From Chlorokybus atmophyticus (lineage: Eukaryota; Streptophyta; Chlorokybophyceae; Chlorokybales; Chlorokybaceae), in contig RHPI01002402.1 of the NCBI GenBank assembly GCA_009103225.1, positions 756,014 through 820,013 of the forward strand: 64,000 nt of DNA, written 5' to 3'. The notes below the pieces were generated by a model, which saw only the letters and a list, made by a program, of their open reading frames with translations, had not been told where the DNA came from and did not search any database. The translations under genes were made by a program, and so were the position numbers. Numbering within the stretch: position 1 is the stretch's first letter; the number at the start of each line of letters is the position of its first letter. Shown here one piece after another: positions 1-12,564 of this stretch.

Positions 1-22
1 GGGGGGGGGGGGGGGGGGGGGG
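1..22. repeat. Poly-G tract at window start
   Basis: Uninterrupted run of 22 G at the very start of the window. Similar G or C runs, two of them with an N beside them, occur at 40450, 44712 and 46630. They look like gap-edge or sequencing artefacts as much as biology. Confidence 0.9.
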
Positions 23-561
23 CACAACATCAAACTACCTACTAACACGCCTGCACCCATCAAAAACTTGGCAGTGGGCTGCACTGACGACCATAGCAAG
101 CTGGCAAGCCAACGTATCACAAAATGCTCCGCAAGTAAAAGATGCACAAAAACACATAATGAAAAAAAGAACAACTGCAACTGCGCTGGAAAGAGAGCAC
201 TAGCATGCATGCTGCAATCTCCCACACACACCTGTGAGCGTTGAAAGGCGGCGAGCTTGAGTGCTGGAGGCGCAAACAGCTGCAGCTCCGCAGCCCTCGC
301 CTAGCCCTCTAGCAACCAGCCTGCTGCAATCCGCTGCAGCTGGCGCCGCCGGCAGGCCAACGCCTCGCCTGCCGGCTGCGCTAGCAGCAGTGACAACAAC
401 ACCGACGTCCCTGCGCCTGGGCTGAGGCTGCCTGCACCCCGTAGAAGACGGCGTGGCTGCCACCGACACCGCCGTCGTCCTCCCCGCCGCCGCCGCCGCC
501 GCCATGGTGACTCTGAATGCTCCACGCGCCACGGGTAAGGGTTTTGGCCTGGTGGGCGGCG

Positions 562-1516
562 ATGGCGGGGCGGCGGGAGGGGGAAGAGGTGGTGGAGCAG
601 GAGGATGTAGGGGAGGAGGTGGAGGAGGAGTCGGCTGCGTTGCGTCGGGGCAGGGCTGCGCTGCTGTACCGGCGCATGCGGGTAGGCATCTCTGACGGCC
701 GCGTGCTGGAGGGGCTGTTCCACTGCCTGGACAAGCAGGTAACTGGCGCCACACACGCACAGGGCTGACACGACACACCTGAGCAGCGGACGGCAATGTT
801 CTGCTGCTTGCTTCTCACTAACAGGGTCAAATGTTGAGGAGAGGGATTGGGATGCAAGTCAGTCTGCTTGCACCTTGTATGTGCGCAAGCTTGCTCAGCC
901 TTGCTCTCAGTAGGCACGCCAGCATGCACTTGCAGGGCATTGCTGGAAGCTCATGCCAGCCTCATCGGGTAGTCATTGTTCTCGTCGCTACCAAGAGCAA
1001 TCAGTTCACAGCAAGCATGCTCCTGTTGTTTGTTGCCAGTGACCCAGCAAACTGTGCAGCATTGTGCTGTTGTCTTCCAAAGCTTGCGACCTTCTCCAGT
1101 GCGCATTATTGCATACGCGGCAGCTGTTCAATGCTGTGCTGAAGTCAGTTAACTAGCTGTTTTCGAGGTTTTAGCTTCTTTCGACAACCCTGCAGACTTC
1201 TTGCCGGCTGTCCAGCTTTGCTACCAGCAGCTGCTTCACAATTTGCACATGGACACGCCTTACAGCAGACATATGTTCTTTTGTGCGAGTCTTCAGCGCT
1301 AGAGCACACTAGTCTGCGGCTACTTGCTACTTGAATACGCCTTGCTGACTGTATTATCCTCAACAGGGGAACATCATCCTGATGGACACAGCTCAAGTGA
1401 CGCCGTCGGGAGAGCGTCGGCCGCTCGGGCAGGTCTTGGTGCCAGCCGCACATCGCACCTCCCTGCACATTGAGACGGCCTCGGCCGAGGAGGAGATGAG
1501 GGTGCTCGCGCTGTAG
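562..1516 (+). CDS. NAA38: NAA38 (LSMD1), auxiliary subunit of N-terminal acetyltransferase NatC
   Basis: Two exons, 562-738 and 1367-1516, joined in phase 0, give about 108 aa. NAA38 is a small Lsm-fold auxiliary subunit of the cytosolic NatC complex, which acetylates the N-termini of nascent proteins. Exon 1 has an acidic N-terminus and then the Lsm strand signature RVGISDGRVLEGLFHCLDKQ. Exon 2 continues GNIILMDTAQ and RPLGQVLVPAAHR, the Sm2-like half, and ends at TAG. The length matches the family. Two starts are possible: ATG 517, just after an in-frame TGA, or ATG 562. I chose 562 for its better context and the acidic leader. A GCC triplet run lies upstream at 483-503. The single intron (739-1366) shows no other convincing exon. 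A generic Lsm protein is the alternative, but the short length and the RPLGQVLVPAAHR block favour NAA38. Confidence 0.85.
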
Positions 1517-2868
1517 CTGAGCAGCACAAGCGATGTCTGGAACGCATTGCCACTGCTGCGCTGAACAAGTTACTTCTCTCCTGTCGGACAAACACTCGCA
1601 GCACTTAAAATTGCACAGGTATAGTCTGGATGATTACTTCACAGGTTGCGTACCAAGAATGCAGGTTACACATATGCGCACACACAAATGTATGTAAGCA
1701 TTTTGGGTTCCGCGCGTGTACAGACATATTTGGGTGGCCTCGCAGGAAGAAAATGGCAGCGTGTGGCCAAGCAGCAGACAAGTGGAGCAGCAGAAGCGCT
1801 TGCTTGAGCTCACCCTGCCACCAACATGTGCTGCTAAGCCAGCATGGTGGTTGCAAGCGCGGCAAGCGGGTATGTGGGCCAGAGCGCCATTGCAGACTTG
1901 GCTGCTAACATACCAGGGATCCGCTGCAGTCAGCTACTGGCGCATTCCTTGTATTAGTGAGAGAGGGTTACTGGCGCATGGGCTGGCCAGCACAGCTTAC
2001 TGTCACCAAACTTGCATTGGGGCTAAGACGGGCATTTGGCGTAGATTTGGGGCAATTGCATCTGCACGCTGCGGGATGTCGCAGCTGCGAAAGTGATTAT
2101 CTAACCTCGTCGTTCAATCGAAATATTGCAATAGTATCAATGCAAATGTGATTGAACACTGTCCCAATCAGATTGCCCTATGCCTGCGTAGAAATCAAAC
2201 AATGAGGGTGGCATGTTTGGCACATGCAGCAGTGACAGTGGCGCAACACAAATCATCACCACCACCACCACCACCACCACCACCGGGCTATATACACTAG
2301 CAGCAGCATACCCCTTCTATACACGAAGTCACTAACTACCCTTGCTGGCGCCCTCAACCCCATGCAACTTCACCATTTGTTCACATGGCCTGCCAAGTTT
2401 GACAAAGTGAATACACCACTGCTGGCAACAAGTTGAGCAGAGGTTCACACACTACAGAACACCATTTCACCGCATCATCTTTGCAACTGCTGTTGGTCGG
2501 CTGAGTGCCTGTATCCTCAACAGCTAATACACTTCAACAAACTCTGCATCAAACAGCTCCTGTAGCCAAACGGTATACACATAATACGACATCACTTACA
2601 CATGTACAATTGTACGAAGTTAATGACAGCCCACTCTACTGCACTAGTTGTCGCTAAGGGAAGAGCCTGCCAGATACACTACACTATACTCAGGTGTGCT
2701 GATTCGTCACTTGTTTACCAGCAACACCCACAGGGATAGATGCACAGGGCTTTTACCCAGACAAGTGTGTACAGCATACAACAAGAAGAGAATACAGATG
2801 GCAGGGGCAGGCAGGGGAATTATATCATGCCAGCCTTCAAGGCAATATGTGGCTGCTGAACCCGCCGG
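1517..2868. other. Intergenic region, no supported gene
   Basis: Lies between the convergent NAA38 and HIR genes. A stretch on + around 1716-1868 reads as a plausible exon containing VEQQKRLLELTLPP, but I could not connect it to a start, a splice partner or a known family. An ACC trinucleotide repeat sits at about 2258-2285. Nothing else is recognisable. Confidence 0.5.
2258..2285. repeat. ACC trinucleotide microsatellite
   Basis: Perfect CAC/ACC triplet repeat of about nine units in non-coding DNA downstream of NAA38. Confidence 0.9.
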
Positions 2869-4680
2869 TTAATGATGTTCGCTTGTGATGCGGGTCATGG
2901 TTGGCGCCTCGGGTACGCCCAAGCGCGCCTGCAGCGCCCCCTGCCGTATTTGCGCTGCTACGCTGCCAATGGCGCCGGGCTCGTGCGGCATGAACACCTG
3001 CGGATGGCCACAAGTCAGTGACTCATGTCGATGGGTTGGATAAGAAAAAACATAATGGCAGTAGCAGTTGAGGACAATTCGCCATACCGCTGTTGACTTG
3101 TTGTGCATGCCAATGTCGCGCAGCGTGTCGAAGTACTGCGTGATCATCATAAGGTCCATGACATCACGCGGGCTGGTGTCCTGCAAGTGCACAAGGCATG
3201 TCAGTTCAGGATTCAAAGTCACACTAGCCACACCATTTCAGCGTTTCACCAATCTCACTACCTTGACATTCTCAGAAAACATCACGACGCTCTCGCGCAG
3301 CCCATTGACAATCGCCTGGCGCTGGCGGGAAATACCCACACCAGCCAGATACTTGCTCTCGGCATCGGCTTCAGCTCCCTTTACTATGCGCACCTTCTCA
3401 GCCTCAGCCTTGTCCACAGCAGCAACACTGCCATGCACAAGGATGATCAGGATACACTCGAATGTATGCAAGTTATGTTTAATGTCAGTAGGAACCCACT
3501 CACCGCAAGCGGGCAGCAGCATTGATTTCGTTCATGGCCTGTTTGACGCGTGCATCGGGCACAATATCTGTAACAAGGGCGGAGTGGATATCATAACCGA
3601 AGGCGCCAATGACTTTGGTCAGCTCGGTCTTGACCGCCTGTGCAATGTCGTCCTTGACCTCAAACACGTCGTCCAGCTTGATTTTCGGAACAGTAGACCG
3701 CACCACATCAAAGACATACGAGCGGATTTGCGTATGAGGGTCTGTCAGCTGCAGCGAGCCAGCGGGTATCAGCTTTTCATGTTGCCAATCTCATAACGAC
3801 ACTGGCTAGTTATTGGCAGGATCAGCTTGTCTCTCACCTTATAGTAGGCATCGTAAACGTTGGCTTTGACAACTTCATACTGCACAGCAACAAATATCTT
3901 ATACCAGCGGCGTTGCATGTTTTATGTAGCACGTAGACTCACCCACACCCGCACCCACGCACAGGTACAAACTCACAAATGCACATGCACATGCACATGC
4001 ATGCTTGTGCGCGCAAACACACACGCACCAACACAGGCATGCTTAACTTCGTGAGGCTGTGTTTCTACATCGCAAGCACACATAGGTCATACCACAGAGA
4101 CAGCAGGAAAGCCAATAATAACATGTTTTCTCACTTGTACACTAACGACAACGGTCACAAAGACGTTGTCTTTGGTCTTGGTCTCGCAAGACACGTCCAA
4201 CTGCTGAAGACGCAAACTGATCTTTCCAGTCTGGAACTCTCCACAGCAACTGCAAGCAACAAACATGCAATAAGCCGAACAAACATGCAGTGCGAGCACA
4301 AGTGGCCCTCGTGGCCACCAGCCGCACTAGCTTGCAAACATGCAACCAGGTCCAAGTGTCATGAAGAACAGCGTTTGCAGCAGCTCAAGCCAAGCAGCAT
4401 GAAGGTCAAGCCCAGTGAGGCGTTTCAGGCATGGGGGCATGCTTGACAGCGCTTCAGCGCAAGCAAACACGCTCAAGCAGCACAGATAACCACCAGCTTG
4501 TACGAGGACGTGAGTATGCTTTGCCTGAAGACACTGAGCAGCAAGCCAACTGGGCGCAAGCATGGTTCAGGCTCACCAGCAGAGGAAGTTGAAACCCGGC
4601 TCGGCGAAGCGCTGGAATTTGCCAAACTTCTCAATGACGCCCAGGGTGGACGTCTCAGGGCAGCTGCAGCACGCACCCAT
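2869..4680 (-). CDS. HIR: Hypersensitive-induced response (HIR) protein, SPFH/band 7 (prohibitin-like) family
   Basis: Seven exons, all phases consistent: 4680-4577, 4249-4135, 3879-3838, 3748-3504, 3427-3262, 3180-3088 and 2997-2869. They give 297 aa, close to the 285-290 aa of plant HIR proteins. HIR proteins are membrane-attached SPFH scaffolds of plasma-membrane microdomains; in land plants they take part in immune cell death. The N-terminus MGACCSCPE carries Gly2 and three Cys, typical of myristoylation plus palmitoylation. Exon 2 has [19 protein letters not shown], a family hallmark. Exon 4 has [11 protein letters not shown], followed by [10 protein letters not shown]-type sequence and [14 protein letters not shown]. 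The last exons have [14 protein letters not shown] and [19 protein letters not shown]. The role in an alga is inferred. The gene diverges from PPIL3 across about 800 bp, and a GCC repeat (4698-4738) precedes its start. Confidence 0.95.
3946..4040. repeat. CA/GCATGCAC-rich intronic low-complexity stretch
   Basis: Imperfect CA-rich sequence with a short ATGCAC tandem, inside the HIR intron between exons 2 and 3. This is microsatellite-like DNA. Confidence 0.7.
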
Positions 4681-5475
4681 AATGCTTCGAACTTCCCCGC
4701 CGCTCCCGCCGCCGCCGCCGCCAACACCGCCGCCACACCAACCTGGACGCTAAAGCTTTCACACCGTACTTCGTTTCTCCCTTCAACGGCTAAGCAGCCA
4801 ATTGAGTAAGCCTTCCCGCCATAACGGAATGGGCTTCGCAACACTTGACTGCCCGCTTTATAAGAGCCTACATGCGAGTGTGTAATCAGACGTGAGATAA
4901 GCGAACTAGCACACAACAACAGTGCTCTTCCGTCTGGAATCCGTGACATGAGATTCCACAGAAAATGCTTGTGCTCTGACAGGCGCCTTAGTCAGCCCTA
5001 AGATTCCAAAACGCGTTCATCCTGGTCATGACACATCAGCAAAGGAATTTGCAGTTCGTGCCCGGGAATCAGGGGAGCACGTCGCATCATCGTGGCGTTA
5101 TGACAACCGCCACAGGATTCATGTTTTCATCATGATTCCTCTGTGCTGCGAGTGTCGTCACTGGTCGTCATTCAACTGGGTTGAATGAACAAAAGCCCTA
5201 CCATGACTCATGACAGGGCTTTTATCGTTGTTGAAAGGACAGGTCCTCGCTTGCCAATCGGGGTCGTCGAAACCGGATGCGACCGAGAGCAAACCCTAAC
5301 CCTAGTTCTCACGCAGACGCAAACGTTGTCCTACTACTCGTCCTTGTGCAGGGCGTCACCCGTCACCGTCGCCGTCTGTTGGGTGTTCCTGCACTGCAGC
5401 TTAGCGGCGGACGGTGTGCTTGTGAGCAGTAGCAAGCGGTGGAGAGCGGGCTGCCCTGCGCTGGTGGCCTTTGTG
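4681..5475. promoter_or_regulatory. Head-to-head promoter region of HIR and PPIL3
   Basis: About 795 bp separates the two divergent start codons. It holds a GCC triplet run in the HIR leader (4698-4738), an inverted repeat (5191-5199 with 5215-5223) and a telo-box AAACCCTAACCCTAG at 5291-5305 on the PPIL3 side. Telo-boxes (AAACCCTA) are known plant promoter elements; their use here is inferred. Confidence 0.6.
5191..5223. repeat. Perfect 9-bp inverted repeat, potential hairpin
   Basis: AAAAGCCCT (5191-5199) pairs exactly with AGGGCTTTT (5215-5223), leaving a 15-nt loop. The loop contains ATGACTCATG, itself a near-palindrome and AP-1/bZIP-like (TGACTCA). It lies in the HIR/PPIL3 intergenic promoter. 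Confidence 0.8.
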
Positions 5476-7118
5476 ATGGTGAGCTGGCTGGGGGAATGTT
5501 GCATTGCATGCGAGCAGAAGCCGGTAAGGCGAATGCGTGCGTAATGCAGGGGTTTAAGCTGACAAATTGTTGCATTGGTGGTGTGTGCAGTCCGTTACAC
5601 TGCATACAAACTTGGGAGAGATTAAGTGCGAGATATTCTGCGACGAGGTTCCAAAGGCAGCCGAGGTATGAGTCTCTGTTGACTTGTTGAGGTGTTGAAT
5701 TGTTGTTATTATGAATATTGAGTTATCAATATTGAATTTGCAATATTGCAATGCATCAAACTGGTGTGTCTCATTGTTTGCTTTTGCGTGCTTGCTTCCT
5801 TTCCAGTTCTGCATTTAGTCCAGGTGGTTCTGTGCATGCCACCGTTATCAGCTGTGCTTATCTCATTGCACTCCTTGCTTGCAATGTGCACTCATTAGTG
5901 ATGACTCATCACATTCCCAAGTCCACAGTGATATCTTTGTGGATCGTGATCGTGAAAGTGCCTGCATATATACTCTTGTGCCATAAACAAGCTTCGCAGA
6001 CAACCTGACTGCGACGCTTGCACGCATATTCTCAGTATGTTGTGCATGGGCTGCAGTGAGGTAGGTCATCACCTGTCGTTCTTGAGGCGACGAGCGCCAG
6101 TTCGCAAGCATGCAGCATCGCGTGCCCGCTCATTCAATCTGGATAGCATGCAATGTTTATTCACTTGCACTTTGCATTCGGTCGGTGTTTGCTCGCCCAC
6201 TTAGCTGCTGACCAGTATTCGTGCTGCGGCACATTTCTTCACGCAGAACTTCCTTGCGCTGTGTGCGAGCGGGTTCTACGATGGCACCATATTCCACAGG
6301 TGCGAATTCACCGCCTCTTGACCATAGCTAGCCAGAACATGCTTCTACATCAAGCGCACACACCTGCTTCGTTGACCACCTGTTGGTGCGCAGAAACATC
6401 AAAGGCTTCATGATACAAGGCGGCGATCCGACAGGTACAACCATAGGCAGTGTACAACCTTTGGTTTGTCTTTGTGATTGCTCGGCAGTATTGGCTGAAC
6501 TACTGCTTCAAGTTGCGTGCCTTTGTGTTTCTGGTTTGCCACAGGCACTGGCAAAGGTGGCACCAGCATATGGGGAAAGAAGTTCACGGATGAGATAAGG
6601 GACAACCTCAAGGTGAGTGGTCATGCAAACAATGTACAGTCATTGTATCTAACCTGCGTGCAAAGTCTTTGACCGAGAGCTTTTCGTAATAGCACAATGC
6701 GCGTGGGACACTGTCGATGGCGAACAGTGGTCCGAACACCAACGGCAGCCAGTTTTTCATTTCCTACGCCAAGCAGCCTCACCTGAACGGTGTGTATGGT
6801 GTTGATGTGGTTGTCTCGCAGTATGCATTGTACCAATGCCACTGCTTTAGGCTGAACTGGCTGAGACACAACAATGCATGGTTGCAGGGCTGTACACCAT
6901 TTTTGGCAAGGTTATATCGGGGTTTGAAACTCTTGACCTCATGGAGAAGGTGGGCCATTGCTGATGCGGCGTGAACAAACATGTTGGGTACTTTCGATTT
7001 TTGTACAGATGCTGAGTTTACTGCATAATTGCAGACGCCAACCGGGCCGGGTGACAGGCCCCTTGCAGAGATACGGTTAAATCGCGTAACAATTCATGCG
7101 AACCCCTTGGCCTCATAG
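5476..7118 (+). CDS. PPIL3: PPIL3-type cyclophilin (peptidyl-prolyl cis-trans isomerase)
   Basis: Eight exons with consistent phases: 5476-5478, 5591-5665, 6247-6299, 6394-6434, 6545-6612, 6693-6789, 6888-6949 and 7035-7118. They give 160 aa; human PPIL3 is 161 aa. Cyclophilins catalyse peptidyl-prolyl isomerisation (EC 5.2.1.8), and PPIL3 orthologues are associated with the spliceosome. Exon 1 holds only the ATG, directly followed by a GTGAGC donor. Exon 2 then begins [16 protein letters not shown], as expected for MSVTLHT. Catalytic-site residues are visible in [17 protein letters not shown] (Arg, Phe, Met, Gln) and in [19 protein letters not shown] (Asn, Gln, Phe). The C-terminus ends TIHANPLAS. 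This single-domain form lacks signal or targeting sequences, so it should be nuclear or cytosolic. Confidence 0.97.
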
Positions 7119-8767
7119 ATTCTGAGGGGTAGCTGAGGCTGATGGCTGCGTGCGACACATACAACCCGTCCACACTTGTTGCTGGTGCCCCTGGTACCGG
7201 GCTCATTCAGGACGATATTGAACTTGCCAAGGGCTGAAGCAGTCTGGCTGCCAGGCAGGGTATCTGGTCAAAGGTGTGGTGTGCGTGAAGTTACCTGCGA
7301 ACACTGTTCCACTGCCACGCTTGGCTGGCAATGCACACACATGAAGGCAAGGGGCAAGCCGGATTGGCAGTGACACTGGCTTGCAGTCAATATGCGGAGG
7401 TGGCGATGACCACAACAGTGCTCCGGGCCCAACCATGTTGGCAAGATTTGCGCCATTGGTTTGATATAAAACAATGATATAGTCTCTGAACGTTTCTACA
7501 CTGTATGCGTCCCTTGGGTCCTCTTGTAAATGAAATGATGCGAGATGATGCCATGAAATGCACCTTTTTAGCTTGCTATTTGTTCGGCGATTTGACTAAT
7601 AGCAGTGATGGCCCCTGCACTGCACTATGTTGCAGTTACTGCACAAGTACTGTGCATGCATTTGTGATGGCAGCCGCAGGACACCTGACTGATACCACTC
7701 ATCTTATGCACGTTGACAGTTGCCTCTCACATACCTAGGTCAATAGTATAGTTGGCCCCAATATGCACGGCCTCACATGCTCGCGCGCATTGCGTGGGCT
7801 TCTCCTCTCCACACCTGCACTCACACTCACCTCACGCAACCCGCCCTACTCATCCCGCAAACCCACATCAACGAGCCCATCCATTTGTGCGATTGCACCC
7901 TATCAAGAGTATCCTTCCGCCAACATAGAGTGCATTGCAGTGCAAGTGCGAGCAGCGACGCAGTTGGTTTCACAGAGTGTGCTTAAGGTCCATTGTACTC
8001 TGTGCGGAAACGTTCAGGTCAAAGCATGCCTTCTCGCACCACACCTCAATACATGATGATGACAGTTTGCAGGCTTCAGACCAATGCTACCAAGTTGCAG
8101 ATGTCGCAGCACACAGGACAGAGGCCGCAATTCGAGCCAAGCCTTATGTGGCTGCCCACAGTTGTTGATGTGTCAACTGCTTTCAGATGGTCCATCAAGC
8201 TGGTGTGACACAGCACTACCAATGTGCTGTGCTGTATGGACAATGTGACAACAACAATGTGCTTGGCGCAGGCTGGCACTGCAGCAAAGGGCATTTGTGT
8301 TCTCTGCATCACCCGCATGACAGCCAACAACAAGGCTGCCTGGGTTTGACCCAACAAACAATCAACCCTACAAAAGGATACACCTCCAAGACAAAGCTTT
8401 GGCAATAGTATTATTACAGAGACATAAACCAATGTACAGCCGAACCCTAGCTAACATCCACAAAAGTTTGTTAATAACTGTTCCTCCAACACACAAAACT
8501 GGTATGTACTGGTGAAGTGGTAGCCCACACTATTCACTGCGCCGTGGTAATGCCGTCATGATGAGAACAGAGATCAACCTGCACAGGCATATGGTTGAAT
8601 AACCACAAAAAATGCAACAAGCAAAAAACTTTTGAGCGGGGCATCAGGAGCTCAGGATCAATGTTGAAATTCATGATGTCTTCATCAAGTTTGAGGTTGA
8701 TACAATCATCACAGCTCCCAATAACCACTCAAGGTGCCAACCAGCAAGTGAAAGAGCTCAGCTTGGA
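7119..8767. other. Intergenic region without recognisable gene
   Basis: About 1.65 kb between PPIL3 (+) and the 3' end of the SOUL gene (-). Open frames here are short, lack splice-consistent partners and resemble no family I know. It probably includes both 3' UTRs. Confidence 0.6.
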
Positions 8768-9817
8768 TCAAGTAGAATCACTCAGATTGTCATTTAGAAG
8801 TTCATTGTCAAGAACATCACCGCTCACACTGGCTGGCACCAACACAACAAGCACACCACCCCGCACCGCAACACACATCAACACACTCACCTCAATCCGA
8901 ATCTCGTTATGCCTGTTGAATGGCTGAAACGGGTCCTCATACTGCGTGACAGAATACACTTCTCGGCTGATCTCCACACCCTCTTCGGCCATGTCGGACA
9001 CCAGCGTGGAAGCCTCGACGGGAACAGAGTCATCATCAGCATAGCCGGAGAACTGCCGCACGGCAAAGCAGAGAGGTTTGGGATGGTGATAGATGATGAT
9101 GTTGGAGTCGTTCAGCGGCTGAGGTGGTTGGCCCTTCCACGACTGCGGGACCGGGAAGAAGACCATGAACTCGCTCTCGCAGAAGGGTCCAGGCCCAGGA
9201 TGCACCACTGTTGCAACTGGGGCAGTCATCTCCACCGTCTTGTTGTCCTTGTTGGAGCCTTGGATGTAGTCAAAGAGCTGCATGCACAAAGAAGGTGAGC
9301 ACGCAGTTCGATTATCAAATGCAGCAAGCAACAATCACTGGTATACGCAGTCCTTTTTCTATGCATGTTCTCGCGATGGTGTTCATTCAGCACACAGACG
9401 GCTACCAGTCATACTAACAACTGTTTGCTTGTCCTGCAAGGCTGACCAGCAAGCTGCACAGTGTGCACGACAACTACCACTCACCATCTTGAAGCCGGCC
9501 ATAGTGGCGTGCTTGAACGAGGTGTCGTGTATGCCAAGTGCGCCGGCGAACGTGTAGTTCTCGTACAACCGGACCTCGAACCCCTTGTGCTTGCGGACCG
9601 TGGCGAACTTGGGGCACTCCAGGTCACCGCACGAGGGGTCGCGCTTGAACTCCGGCTGCGGGGGGCGGCGTGCTCCGGCTGCTGCCAGCCCTCCCAGGCG
9701 CCGGGCAGGGACGGCCTCCGCCCCTCTCGAAGCGCAGCAAGCGGACAGGAAAAGAAGCTGCAGAAGGGCGACGGCAAAGGCGCCGCTGCCCAGCAGCGCC
9801 AGGCGGCGGCTGGCCAT
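8768..9817 (-). CDS. SOUL family heme-binding protein with N-terminal signal peptide
   Basis: Exon 1 is 9817-9485 (ATG, 111 codons, phase 0) and exon 2 is 9277 down to at least 8891. SOUL/HEBP proteins bind heme and other tetrapyrroles; in algae they occur in the cytosol, plastid and eyespot. The first 30 residues are a hydrophobic signal-like segment (ALLQLLFLSACCAS). Next come ECPKFATVRKHKGFEVRLYE, the usual SOUL entry strand, then FDYIQGSN, MTAPV, SEFMVFFPVPQSW, AVRQFSGYAD and FNRHNEIRIE, the typical C-terminal strand. The end is uncertain: the frame stays open to a stop at 8768, but a good GTGAGT donor follows IRIE at 8890, so a further small exon is possible. It shares a short divergent promoter (286 bp) with the iminopeptidase gene. 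The ligand and compartment are inferred from the family. Confidence 0.86.
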
Positions 9818-10103
9818 GCCGGAGTTCTACGCCTCTCTCGCCTCAGCGCTCAGCCTGGGCTGCACAGACGGAATAGGCAGTACCGCTCACGCTACCAGCC
9901 GGCTTGCACAACTACGCCACCGCCGCCGCCGCCGCCGCCGCCACAATCTCCACAGCCACGTCAGATCTGACTGCCGGCATGCTGGGGTTTGTGGAGATCT
10001 CCGCCGCCAATGCGCTGCATTGAGCGAGACCCTAGTGACACCCTCCATAACCGTCATTGTGCAAATCGCTCAAGACCGTATTGAGCCGAGTTGAATCCCT
10101 GAC
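9818..10103. promoter_or_regulatory. Short divergent promoter between SOUL gene and iminopeptidase
   Basis: Only 286 bp separate the two start codons. A CCG/GCC run at 9917-9940 lies in the SOUL leader. No TATA box is obvious. Confidence 0.55.
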
Positions 10104-12564
10104 ATGCTGCGGATGACGGCGCCGTGCGTGGCGGCGGCGAGAGCATTGGCTGTGAGCCCGGCAGCGGCGGCGGCGCATGGGGTAGAGAGAGGTGCGCTAG
10201 CATCGCCTTGTAAGCAATCGTGCGCAGCAGCCTGGAGGCCGCCGCAGCGTGTGGCGGTGTCCTGGAGAGGCTCCACCATGTCCGCCACCGCCATGTCCGC
10301 CACGCCGTCTCCGCTGTCAGCAGGGGCACCGGACACCGCCGCCGCCGCCGCCAAGCCCTTTGTCCCGCCCGCTGGATACTCTCTGGGCAGTGCGTGCAGA
10401 GTGCCGGGGCTGAAGCTGCAGGACCATTGGTGAGTGATCTGGACCATTCGATGAGGGTTTGAACGGTCCGATTACGAGCGGCCCACCCAGCGGCTTGGTT
10501 ATAGCGATAGATATATCTTGCTGTTGACGACAACGAGGAGGTTGCCGTAAACTAATGAGTAAGGAAAACAAAGCGGCCGGTCGATGCCGGCCGCGGCGTC
10601 ACTAGCTTTTGACGCCACGCAATATTTGGCGGGCTCAAGAGGCCAGCCGGGCGTAGAGACCGCCTCTTTGCGGGACTCGCCTGCGCAAGGCCTCCGGCCA
10701 CCACACAGCCACACCCATACACACATATGCTTCGTGCATGCCAGCAGTAGTAAGTTGGGCTATGCAGTAGCAAGCTATGTCTCCGTTGCGCTCTTGACGC
10801 ACAGGTGGGGATAGTGACCCAGGCAGGCACCCAGTGTGCAGAGTGTGTACGAGGCACACTCACTGCAGTATTGTGCTGCATTGCTGCAGCAGCAGTGTCA
10901 TCTGACGCGTTCCTCGCCTTTGTTTCTCTCTCCCCACGACCAGGTTTGACGTGCCGCTGGACTACAACGGCACCGACGGAGATGGGCGGCGCCTGCGCAT
11001 CTTCGCGCGCGAGGCCGTGGCTGCAGGCAACGAGGACAAGGCCGCCTCCCTGCCCTGGCTGCTGTATCTTCAAGGAGGCCCTGGCTTTGAGGCCCCGCGA
11101 CCCACAGGTGCGTGCACGCGCGTGTGTCTGTTTGTGTCATAGTGTTGGTGATGGTGGCGGTGATGGTGATGGCATTGGTAATGGTCAGAGGCGAGCGGGT
11201 GGGTGAAGCAAGCATCGAAGGAATTTCGGGTGCTGCTGCTGGATCAGCGAGGCACGGGGCGCTCCACGCCGATATCTGCGGCGGCTTTAAGCAAGCTGGG
11301 GGATGCGGAGCAGCAGGCTGCATTCCTTCAACATTTCCGTGCGGACAACATTGTCCGCGATGCTGAAGCCATCCGAGCCATACTAGCCAAGGGAGAGAAG
11401 TGGACCGTGTTGGGTGCGTGCACACAAGCCGACATTGGGACTAGCAGTAGCTTCCTTACTGGACACACTTCCCTTGTCACAGTGTACTCTGTGCATCGCT
11501 GCACATATGTTTGATACAACTTGTTTGTTAGGTCAGAGTTTCGGTGGCTTCTGCACGTTGACATACCTTAGCTTCCACCCTCATGGCTTGCGAGAGTGCT
11601 TACTTACGGGCGGTTTGCCCCCACTCGGCCCAGGATGCACTGCCGATTCAGTGTACCGCGCGTTGACTCCTCGCGTCATCACCCAGAACATGAAGTATTA
11701 CTCGCGCTTCCCTGAAGATGCACAGGTACAAGTCATTGCAAAACAAGCCTCAATCCTTCTTACCTTGCACAATATATGGCATAAGTAGCGGCAACCTGGC
11801 TGTTCTCAAGGTGGCGCTTGTTGGTCATGTATCAGGTTGTGCGCGACATCGTGCAGTACTTGGATTCGCAGCCCGAAGGAGGTGTGGCGCTGCCTTCAGG
11901 TGGTGTGCTGACGTCGAGGGGCTTGCAATGGTTGGGTTTGAGTTCGTTAGGTTCAGCTGGAGGCTTTGAGAGGTTGCACTTCATGCTCGAGCGTGCGTGG
12001 GAGACTGACCTGACTGGGGACTTGAGTGCGGATGCGCAAGGCACAAAGACCTTGAGCCACACCTTCTTGAGAGCATATGAAAACGCTCTGAGTTTTGACA
12101 CCAATATATTGTACGCGTTGCTGCACGAGGCGATCTACTGCGAAGGTGCGGCATCGCGGTGGTCCGCAGCACGCGTGCAAGAAGAGTTCCCGCAGTTCAC
12201 ACCACAAGGCGACGGCGTTGAGGGCAAAGTCCTCTTCACCGGTGAGATGATCTTTCCCAACATGTTCAAGTGCGGTGTCTTAGTACCGCTGATGCAAACG
12301 GCTGAGGTCGTGGCCAATATGCGCGAGTGGCCGCCTTTGTATGATGCCAAGGCGCTGCGGAAGAACACTGTTCCCGTCGCAGCGGCTGTGTACACTGAGG
12401 ACTTGTATGTGGACTACAATATGTCGCAGGCGACCGCGGCCAACATCAAAGGCATACGCCTGTGGACAACCAACCAGTACCAGCACTCGGGCCTGCGCGA
12501 AGATGGCGCTGCTGTGCTAGAACGATTGCTGAGCATGGTCAGAGACCACATACCCTTGAATTAA
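10104..12564 (+). CDS. Prolyl aminopeptidase (proline iminopeptidase), alpha/beta hydrolase family S33
   Basis: Five exons, all phases consistent: 10104-10429, 10944-11107, 11189-11413, 11532-11725 and 11836-12564. They give about 545 aa. The enzyme (EC 3.4.11.5) removes N-terminal proline from peptides. The first ~90 residues are rich in Ala, Ser and Arg and may be an organelle transit peptide. The oxyanion region LQGGPGFEAPRP and the LLLDQRGTGRST block are textbook S33 features. The nucleophile elbow GQSFGG spans the exon 3/4 junction. An acidic-site candidate is in VYTEDLYVDYN, and the catalytic His is in NQYQHSGLRED near the C-terminus. The large last exon carries the helical cap and the rest of the core. 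It converges on SABRE, with stop codons 419 bp apart. A related tripeptidyl-peptidase-like S33 hydrolase is a less likely alternative. Confidence 0.95.

Noticed and set aside
5291-5305. Interstitial telomere
   Set aside because: Only two repeat units; better read as a telo-box promoter motif.
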